Shown here piece after piece: positions 24,019 through 29,240 of a stretch of DNA of 29,240 bases. Every line of letters begins with the position of its first letter. Position 1 is the first letter of the stretch. The notes under the pieces are model-generated. The model was not told the origin of the DNA. It saw only the letters and a list, made by a program, of their open reading frames with translations, and did no database searches. The position numbers and the translations under genes were made by a program. The DNA is taken from assembly GCA_051306415.1 (NCBI GenBank), contig JBPPNE010000024.1, positions 1 through 29,240 on the forward strand, given 5' to 3'. The DNA comes from CBDDRG01 sp051306415. Its GTDB lineage: Bacteria; Pseudomonadota; Gammaproteobacteria; Pseudomonadales; Porticoccaceae.

Positions 24019-25296
24019 CTACGCGAGCAACGCAAGGCGACTGGATACCGGATTGGCATAGATTTCGAGGAATATTTCCCGCTGTTCTTCCGGGATAGCC
24101 GCCAGCCGTTCGCCGAAATCCGCTTCATTTTTTTGCCAGTCCCGCACCACCAGGGCCTTTTTCCAGGCTTCGACCTGGTCGTTCCGCCCGTAGAGTATCT
24201 CCCACGCCATGATATGAGTTGGCTGTAAGTGGTAATTGTCGATGATCTGCCGATCAATAGCTGTAGCAAGCTGGCCGTCATCCACGGGAGCGAGCCCGAT
24301 CTCCTCGCCGAAGGCGACGTGAATATTGCCCTTGGCACCCACGATCCCGGTGTAAATGCTCGCCAGGTCTTCATGTTCCTGTTTCTGATAAGCCCCCTGG
24401 GTTCTGCGCGCGTACAGTTCCCGTGCCTTGTCGCCATCACAGGGATCAAACTCATAGGAGATCGCCACCGGCACGATACGCAAGTCGCTCATGGCCGCCG
24501 CAAAATTCTGACCTTCTGCCCTGCTGAGCGCGAGCATCTTGAGCAGAGCCGTTTCAGTGTGATCGACGCTGTCTTTCGCCCGCCCCTCGCGCTGAGCGAT
24601 CCACACCGAGCAGTTTTCGTCGATGATCGAGCGGCGGATGTAAGCGGATAATTTTTTCAACTCGTCGAGCTTCGCCCGCCGTCCACTGACTGATCGTTTG
24701 ACGATGAAGCTTTTGTTCAACCGCATCAGATCGGAGGTAAAGGGCTTGGTCAGCAAGTTGTCGCCAATGGCTATACGCGCCGTATCCATACCCCGGTTGT
24801 GCAGCACGAGACTGATGATCGCCGGATCCATGGCGATATCGCGGTGGTTACTGATCAACAAATAGCCTCGCCCGGGTTTTAATCTATCGAGACCCGAGAC
24901 TGTCACCGCCGTTGCCACTCGCCGCAACAGGTTGCCCAGATGCAGCCCGATCAGTGTCTGAAAGTCGGCCACGGTGTGGATCGCGGCGAACTCACGCCGT
25001 ATCGCCCGGCGCATCAGCGGCCGTACCAGCCAGTGCAGCCAGGGCGCGAGGCGCGAAAATTTCATGCCGAGCAGGGTATCGATCAACTCCCGGTCAGCCA
25101 CCAGGCGATCGAGCACCGAACGGACTTCGTCGTCTCGATAGGGGCGGATATCTTCAAACCGGTGAACATCAGCCGTTGGCGACCCGGTTCCGCTGACGGT
25201 CATCTGGGAGATGGGCAGCCGCACCGGCTGGGCGGCAATGGCGGGTGTACGATTCGCCGACTGGCCATTGCCGTTATCGGGGTGGCGAGCGTTCAT
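24019..25296 (-). CDS. PlsC-like glycerolipid acyltransferase
   Basis: 425-aa membrane-associated acyltransferase (PF01553-type) likely to acylate a glycerol-phosphate or lysophospholipid. Block I is NHRDIAMD (150-157), with five rather than four residues between His151 and Asp157; I recall the same HRDIxxD form in a sub-family of these enzymes. Block III is REGRAKD (236-242), the counterpart of PEGTRS, and block IV may be VPVAISYEFDP. The first ~40 residues are low-complexity; an internal Met32 is a possible later start, but the ATG at 25296 overlaps the pyrB stop in ATGA and is preferred. Operon: pyrB, this gene, dinG. Exact acceptor unknown. Confidence 0.85.
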   Translation of the reverse strand: MNARHPDNGNGQSANRTPAIAAQPVRLPISQMTVSGTGSPTADVHRFEDIRPYRDDEVRSVLDRLVADRELIDTLLGMKFSRLAPWLHWLVRPLMRRAIRREFAAIHTVADFQTLIGLHLGNLLRRVATAVTVSGLDRLKPGRGYLLISNHRDIAMDPAIISLVLHNRGMDTARIAIGDNLLTKPFTSDLMRLNKSFIVKRSVSGRRAKLDELKKLSAYIRRSIIDENCSVWIAQREGRAKDSVDHTETALLKMLALSRAEGQNFAAAMSDLRIVPVAISYEFDPCDGDKARELYARRTQGAYQKQEHEDLASIYTGIVGAKGNIHVAFGEEIGLAPVDDGQLATAIDRQIIDNYHLQPTHIMAWEILYGRNDQVEAWKKALVVRDWQKNEADFGERLAAIPEEQREIFLEIYANPVSSRLALLA

Positions 25297-26306
25297 CCGC
25301 GCCTCGGCGTGTACCAGCGAACGTCCTGCGCATGGCGGTCGACCAGATGGGCCACGTTCAGCACCAAAGCAAAGAGCGCCATACGCACCAGTAAACCGTT
25401 GTCGGTCTGACGAAAAATCGCCAGATTGGGGTTGGCGTCCAGATCGCGGTCGAGCTCATTGGCCTCGGCGCGGGAATCGCGCGGCAGTGGGTGCATGATG
25501 ACCGTGTTCGGCTCGCAGTGCTCGGTGTAGATCGCCTGGTTAAGGCGAAACCGGCCACGGTACAGATCGGCCTGACTGCGCTCGGGGAAGCGTTCCTCCT
25601 GAATGCGCGTGGAGTAGACAATATCGACATGGGCGATGCTCGCCTCCAGTTTGTCGGTCACCGCAACCTGGTGTCCGGCCGCGCGCAGAGATTCGACCAG
25701 ATCCTCCGGCATCGCCAGCTCCGCCGGGGACACCAGAATAACGCTGATATCGCGATACACCGACAGCAGTTTGCACAGCGAGTGAACGGTGCGGCCGTAT
25801 TTGAGGTCGCCGATCATCGCGATGCGCAGACTGTCGATACCGCGCTTGCGTGTCTGCATTTCCTTTTCGATGGTGTACAGATCAAGTAGTGCCTGGCTCG
25901 GGTGCTCGTTAGAGCCATCGCCGCCATTGAGCACAGGCACCCGGCTCGCCGCCGCAAATTCGGCCACTGATCCCGCCGCCGGGTGACGCATGCAGATCAC
26001 GTCGCTGAATCCGGACAGTACCCGCGCGGTATCTTGCAGGGATTCGCCCTTGACCAGAGACGAGCTTTCCATGCCGACGGATTCGCGCACTTCCCCACCG
26101 AGCAGATTGAACGCGGCGCCAAAGCTGATCCGGGTGCGGGTGCTGGGCTCAAAAAACATGCTGCCGAGGATTGCGCCCTCCAGCACTCGGGTGACCTTCT
26201 CGCGCTGGGCATAGGGCTCCATGCGGTCGGCGGTACGAAATATCCGCACGATATCAGCGCGCTCGAATTGTTTGATCGAGAGAATGTGGGCGCCGGTAAA
26301 ATCCAA
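25293..26306 (-). CDS. pyrB: Aspartate carbamoyltransferase catalytic subunit
   Basis: 337-aa enzyme joining carbamoyl phosphate and L-aspartate in pyrimidine synthesis. Carbamoyl-phosphate motif STRTR (55-59), K86 in SLVKGES, HPSQALLDLYT (135-145), GDLKYGRTVHSL and the HPLPR motif (272-276). It is longer than E. coli PyrB (311) through extra residues at the C-terminus. No pyrI or inactive pyrC-like partner follows, so its assembly cannot be read from context. The start is a TTG at 26306 with AAGGA about 8 nt upstream, and it gives the normal N-terminus (FTGAHILSIKQF). Its stop overlaps the acyltransferase ATG by 4 nt. Confidence 0.96.
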   Translation of the reverse strand: MDFTGAHILSIKQFERADIVRIFRTADRMEPYAQREKVTRVLEGAILGSMFFEPSTRTRISFGAAFNLLGGEVRESVGMESSSLVKGESLQDTARVLSGFSDVICMRHPAAGSVAEFAAASRVPVLNGGDGSNEHPSQALLDLYTIEKEMQTRKRGIDSLRIAMIGDLKYGRTVHSLCKLLSVYRDISVILVSPAELAMPEDLVESLRAAGHQVAVTDKLEASIAHVDIVYSTRIQEERFPERSQADLYRGRFRLNQAIYTEHCEPNTVIMHPLPRDSRAEANELDRDLDANPNLAIFRQTDNGLLVRMALFALVLNVAHLVDRHAQDVRWYTPRRG

Positions 26307-26357
26307 GAATGGTTCCTTGTGGAAAAAGCTGACAGAATTCTAGCGACTTTCCCTGGT

Positions 26358-26378
26358 ATCAACCAGCCATCAACCAGC
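26358..26378. repeat. 10-bp direct repeat at the sbcB stop
   Basis: ATCAACCAGC occurs at 26358-26367 and again at 26369-26378, an 11-bp period, spanning the sbcB stop codon just upstream of pyrB. It may be chance or a small duplication. A weak -10-like TAGAAT (26337-26342, minus) follows, so it could lie in a pyrB promoter. Confidence 0.4.
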
Positions 26379-27806
26379 GGCCGCGAGTTGCGCGACACGC
26401 GCTCCCCATTGACGCAGGGATTCCAGTAATTTCTTGTCCCGCGGCGGAAGATCGTCCCGTCGCTCCAGCCGATCCAACTCATCCCCGTAAGCAGCCAAAG
26501 TGAGAAAGCCCTGGCTTTGATCGGTAAGACGCTGGCGGCAGTGAGCCTGCCAGCGCGCTTGCTCCGCCGGCGATAGCGTCGCCGGATAATGGCGGGCGCG
26601 ATAGCGAAACAGCAATTCGTGGTAGCGTTTATCGCGAAACGGAAACGCCTGCTCCGTCAATTCGCCTGCGGCGGCGGCACGCACCCGGGTCAACAACGCC
26701 CGGTCTGCATCCGGCAAAAATCCCTGATACAAAGCAAGCTCCGCATCACGCTCGTCTGCTTTGACTTGATGCGCAAACACCGCGGCCAGCTTGGCGCCCA
26801 AATCGGCGCTATGGAGCAACCGCCAATGCTTCTCACAGGTGGCAACATCAATTTTCAAGCGCCGGGCGGCCGCGGCATCAAGCAGACTGGGGGTCCCCAC
26901 CACGGGGCTGCGGTTCAGGTGGATGGCCTTCAGCGGAATGCGCGCGACGCCGTCAGGCAATTGCTCGGCGGCAGTGAACAGACGGTCGCGGATGGCTTCA
27001 ACATCCAGCTCCAGCAGCGGTCGTGGGTCGGCCTGCAGGTTGATCGCGATGACCGCGTTTTTATTCTCCGGATGGGGCGCCAAGGGCATCATCAGCGCGA
27101 GGTAGCCATTCTCCCGCGGCAACCGTCCTGACACGTGGAGAAAGGGCTTCTGCCCTGCAAGATCGATCAACGGGGCAATTCGTTGCTTGGTGCGGTGATC
27201 GTAGAGATACTGGTAGAGCTTGGGCTGCCTACCTCGCAACAGGCGCGCCAGCGCGATAGTTGCAAAAACGTCGGACAGTGCATCGTGGGCGGATTCATGA
27301 TCAAGGCCGTTGGCGGCCGCGAGATCTTCGAGGCGGAAACTCGGTGAGCCGTCGGCGTGATTGGGCCATTCGACCCCCTCCGGCCGTAGTGCCCGCGCCA
27401 GACGCATCATGTCGATAATGTCCCAGCGTGAGTTGCCGCCGCACCATTCGCGTTCATAAGGATCATAAAAATTGCGATAGAGGGTATTGCGGGTGACTTC
27501 ATCGTCAAAGCGGATACTGTTGTAGCCAACGGCACAGGTGCCTGGGCGGACCAGTTCAGTATGAATCCGTGCAATAAATTCGGGTTCAGGAATACCCCGT
27601 TCCTCAGCCAGCTGTGGTGTGATGCCGGTAATCAGGCAGGCAACCGGATGTGGGAGCGAGTCCGGGGTCAACCGACAATGCATGTTTAACGGCCCCCCAA
27701 CAATATTGAGCGCCTCGTCGGTGCGCACACCGGCAAACTGAAGGGGTCGGTCCCGCGCGGGATCGATGCCGGATGTCTCGTAATCGTGCCAATAGAGCGT
27801 ATTCAT
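26370..27806 (-). CDS. sbcB: Exodeoxyribonuclease I
   Basis: 3'-5' single-strand DNA exonuclease with a DEDD catalytic domain. From the ATG at 27806 it is 478 aa, close to E. coli ExoI (475). Visible: HDYETSG (D8, E10), the segment RDRPLQFAGVRTDE, GYNSIRFDDEVTRNTLYRNFYDPYEREW, SFRLEDLAAANGLDHESAHDALSDV (third and fourth acidic residues), and the C-terminal helical region PFRDKRYHELLFRYRARHYP. A longer frame from 27875 exists, but its 23 extra residues are not family-like. The gene lies upstream of pyrB on the same strand with a 63-nt gap. It is transcribed away from the porin terminator. Confidence 0.95.
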   Translation of the reverse strand: MNTLYWHDYETSGIDPARDRPLQFAGVRTDEALNIVGGPLNMHCRLTPDSLPHPVACLITGITPQLAEERGIPEPEFIARIHTELVRPGTCAVGYNSIRFDDEVTRNTLYRNFYDPYEREWCGGNSRWDIIDMMRLARALRPEGVEWPNHADGSPSFRLEDLAAANGLDHESAHDALSDVFATIALARLLRGRQPKLYQYLYDHRTKQRIAPLIDLAGQKPFLHVSGRLPRENGYLALMMPLAPHPENKNAVIAINLQADPRPLLELDVEAIRDRLFTAAEQLPDGVARIPLKAIHLNRSPVVGTPSLLDAAAARRLKIDVATCEKHWRLLHSADLGAKLAAVFAHQVKADERDAELALYQGFLPDADRALLTRVRAAAAGELTEQAFPFRDKRYHELLFRYRARHYPATLSPAEQARWQAHCRQRLTDQSQGFLTLAAYGDELDRLERRDDLPPRDKKLLESLRQWGARVAQLAAAG

Positions 27807-27861
27807 GCTGTCAGCCCGCAGCTCCGCTGTGGCCACACTACCGCATATAAAATCGACCGGC

Positions 27862-27889
27862 AAAAAAAACGGCACCCAGAGGTGCCGTT
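27862..27889 (-). terminator. Intrinsic terminator of the OmpA-like porin gene
   Basis: Minus strand: AACGGCACC, loop TCTG, GGTGCCGTT, continuing into a run of eight T (27862-27869). Perfect 9-bp stem, 18 nt past the porin stop. Confidence 0.95.
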
Positions 27890-27906
27890 GGGATAACGCT
27901 ATGCGA

Positions 27907-28881
27907 TCAGTTGGGCGCTACTTCGGTGAAGGACAGCTCCCCGATCACGCGACGGTTGCGGGCGCGACCTTCGTCAGTCTTGTTGTCGGCAATCGGCTTG
28001 CTTTCGCCATAGCCAATGGTGGAAATGCGGCTGGGATTGATACCGTACATTTCAGCCAGCTTGACCTTAACGGCAGCGGCACGGCGCTCCGACAAGCTCT
28101 GGTTGTATTTGTCGGTACCCCGAGCATCGGTGTGACCTTCGAGGACGAGATCGATATCGTCGTGGGCTTTCATTGCCTCAGCCACCGCCTTCAGCTCGTC
28201 ACCGTAGATTGCACGTACGACGGCCTTGTCAAATTCAAACTCGACATTGAGACGTACGGTAATGGTGCGCGTTTCTGGCGCCGCGACGGGTTGCGGTGCC
28301 GGTGCGGGTGCTGGCTCAGCAACAGCCACTACTGCGGCTGCGGCCGGGGGCGCATTAAAGTAGTAATTCAACGCCAGATTCAGCGCACCATCAATGTTGC
28401 TGGACCCGTTGCCGTGAAGTTCGTGCAACGCGCGCACATCGGAGCGGAATTCCCAGTGATCGCTGACCATGGTCGACATGCCGACGCCGAGCGAACCTTG
28501 GGTGCTGTAGGTCTCACCCGGGTTGATATTGTTGTCGTCGAGTTCGTAGTAGGCCGCACCGAATACCAGATAGGGGCGCCAGCTTTGGGTGTCTTCGCCA
28601 AACCAGTGGAGGATGTCCAGCTTGGCAACGTCCATATCGTCACCGCCGACTTCGCGACCGGCACCGAATTCGATGGCCCAGTCGTTGGTGCCACGGTAAC
28701 CGAGATTCAGACCGCCGACGTAAGATTCGTTGTGACCTCTGGCAACCCGATCGCTGTCAAGATAGTACCCGGTAATGGATGGCCCAAAATAGAACCCATC
28801 ATTGGCATTGACCGGGGCTGCGGCCCCGGCCATGGCGCCCGCCAATACCGTCGCACTTGCCATTGCTACATACTTGTTCAT
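27907..28881 (-). CDS. OmpA/OprF-family outer-membrane porin
   Basis: 324-aa outer-membrane protein that links the membrane to peptidoglycan. Signal peptide 1-26 (cleavage near VNA-ND), an eight-strand-like beta-barrel about 27-174 (alternating aromatic strands, e.g. FYFGPSITGYYLDSDR, WRPYLVFGAAYYELDD), an Ala/Pro-rich linker 177-203, and a C-terminal OmpA domain. In the latter, GHTDARG (249-255, D252), SERRAAAV and GYGESKPIADNKTDEGRARNRRV are the peptidoglycan-binding segments. The ATG at 28881 follows an AGGGAG Shine-Dalgarno. The gene is monocistronic, flanked by its own terminator and a long leader, as usual for abundant porins. Symbol left open between ompA and oprF. Confidence 0.93.
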   Translation of the reverse strand: MNKYVAMASATVLAGAMAGAAAPVNANDGFYFGPSITGYYLDSDRVARGHNESYVGGLNLGYRGTNDWAIEFGAGREVGGDDMDVAKLDILHWFGEDTQSWRPYLVFGAAYYELDDNNINPGETYSTQGSLGVGMSTMVSDHWEFRSDVRALHELHGNGSSNIDGALNLALNYYFNAPPAAAAVVAVAEPAPAPAPQPVAAPETRTITVRLNVEFEFDKAVVRAIYGDELKAVAEAMKAHDDIDLVLEGHTDARGTDKYNQSLSERRAAAVKVKLAEMYGINPSRISTIGYGESKPIADNKTDEGRARNRRVIGELSFTEVAPN

Positions 28882-29240
28882 GTGTCTCTCTCCCTCATGT
28901 GTTGTTGGAACTCAATTTCACTCGCTCTGGATCATATCCCGATCATATCGGCGTGTTCCGTACGCTAGCGCACACCACAATACGCAATGTTAGCCCGTAG
29001 TACAAAACACCCCGGCTCGACTGTTAGCCGTCGATTTCCGTCGCCAAGACCACCCCAAATGGGCTCAAGCCGTTTTTTGGCCGTGAAGTATACACACTGG
29101 TTACTCCCGATAACACTACTGATCTTTCAGCGAGTTGCTTGCCGATTCTCACAGTTTCCTCAGGAATGTCAACCCGCATCCCGCAACTTCTCGCTGATGA
29201 CATGCCGCCAGTGGAGCGGTCCGGTGGTATGCACCGACTC
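28882..29240. other. Upstream region of the porin gene and right edge, no secure gene
   Basis: It holds the porin leader and a direct repeat GATCATATC (28930-28938 and 28941-28949, 11-bp period). On the minus strand each copy reads as a TATGAT -10-like box; no matching -35 is clear. Near the edge a plus-strand frame opens at an ATG (29166, MSTRIPQLLADDMPPVER...), and a minus-strand frame runs in from the right to a stop near 29029 (...FGVVLATEIDG). They cannot both be genes, and neither has a clear ribosome site or a family I know. Confidence 0.35.

Noticed and set aside
27805..28968. 387-aa plus-strand open frame opposite the porin
   Set aside because: Antisense to a clear OmpA-domain protein with signal peptide, Shine-Dalgarno and terminator.
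29166..29240. Start of a plus-strand gene at the right edge
   Set aside because: The only Shine-Dalgarno-like bases abut the ATG, only 25 codons are visible and an opposing frame is equally open; not called.

Overview
The window reads as chromosome from a GC-rich gammaproteobacterium. The dcw cell-wall/division block (mraZ-rsmH-ftsL-ftsI-murE-murF), rnpB near mraZ, xseB-ispA-dxs, DinG, SbcB and an OprF/OmpA porin all have gammaproteobacterial form and order. A marine Cellvibrionales/Spongiibacteraceae-like lineage would fit, but that is a guess from gene content.

Layout. (1) 1-5250, minus strand: the start of the dcw cluster in tight, often overlapping order. A good sigma70 promoter and three 10-bp-spaced TGGNT repeats (likely MraZ autoregulatory boxes) precede mraZ. 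(2) 5500-16660: an accessory block of flavin- and hydrolase-type enzymes wrapped around rnpB (about 6718-7110, minus). One LLM flavin monooxygenase sits between rnpB and mraZ. On the other side of rnpB is a seven-gene leftward operon: LLM monooxygenase, SDR, MBL hydrolase, Zn-alcohol dehydrogenase, DUF2889 protein, a second MBL hydrolase broken by a 7-bp tandem repeat, and a dodecin-like flavin-binding protein. Next come a divergent SDR and a leftward alpha/beta-hydrolase plus LLM pair. (3) 16662-17454: no convincing gene. (4) 17455-18732: an HNH endonuclease and two unannotated leftward RNA candidates. One is a GGA-rich CsrB/RsmZ-type sRNA with a GacA-box-like palindrome upstream and an intrinsic terminator. 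The other has a near-consensus promoter and a terminator hairpin. (5) 18733-21894, plus strand: xseB-ispA-dxs. (6) 21901-27806, minus strand: sbcB, then pyrB, a PlsC-like acyltransferase and dinG. (7) 27862-29240: an OmpA/OprF-type porin with its terminator, then a right edge without a secure gene.

How it fits together. The housekeeping parts make peptidoglycan precursors and septal wall (MurE/F, FtsI/L), isoprenoid precursors (Dxs, IspA) that feed undecaprenyl carriers and quinones, pyrimidines, and DNA repair enzymes. The accessory block looks like a catabolic route for a hydrophobic alcohol, ketone or ester: dehydrogenases, FMN-type (luciferase-like) monooxygenases and several hydrolases. 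It has no regulator, transporter or flavin reductase of its own in this window. Its substrate is unknown.

Most notable for follow-up are the CsrB-like RNA, the short-repeat frameshift (possible phase variation or decay), the probable ATA start of one LLM gene, and the way the accessory operon runs up to the rnpB promoter.
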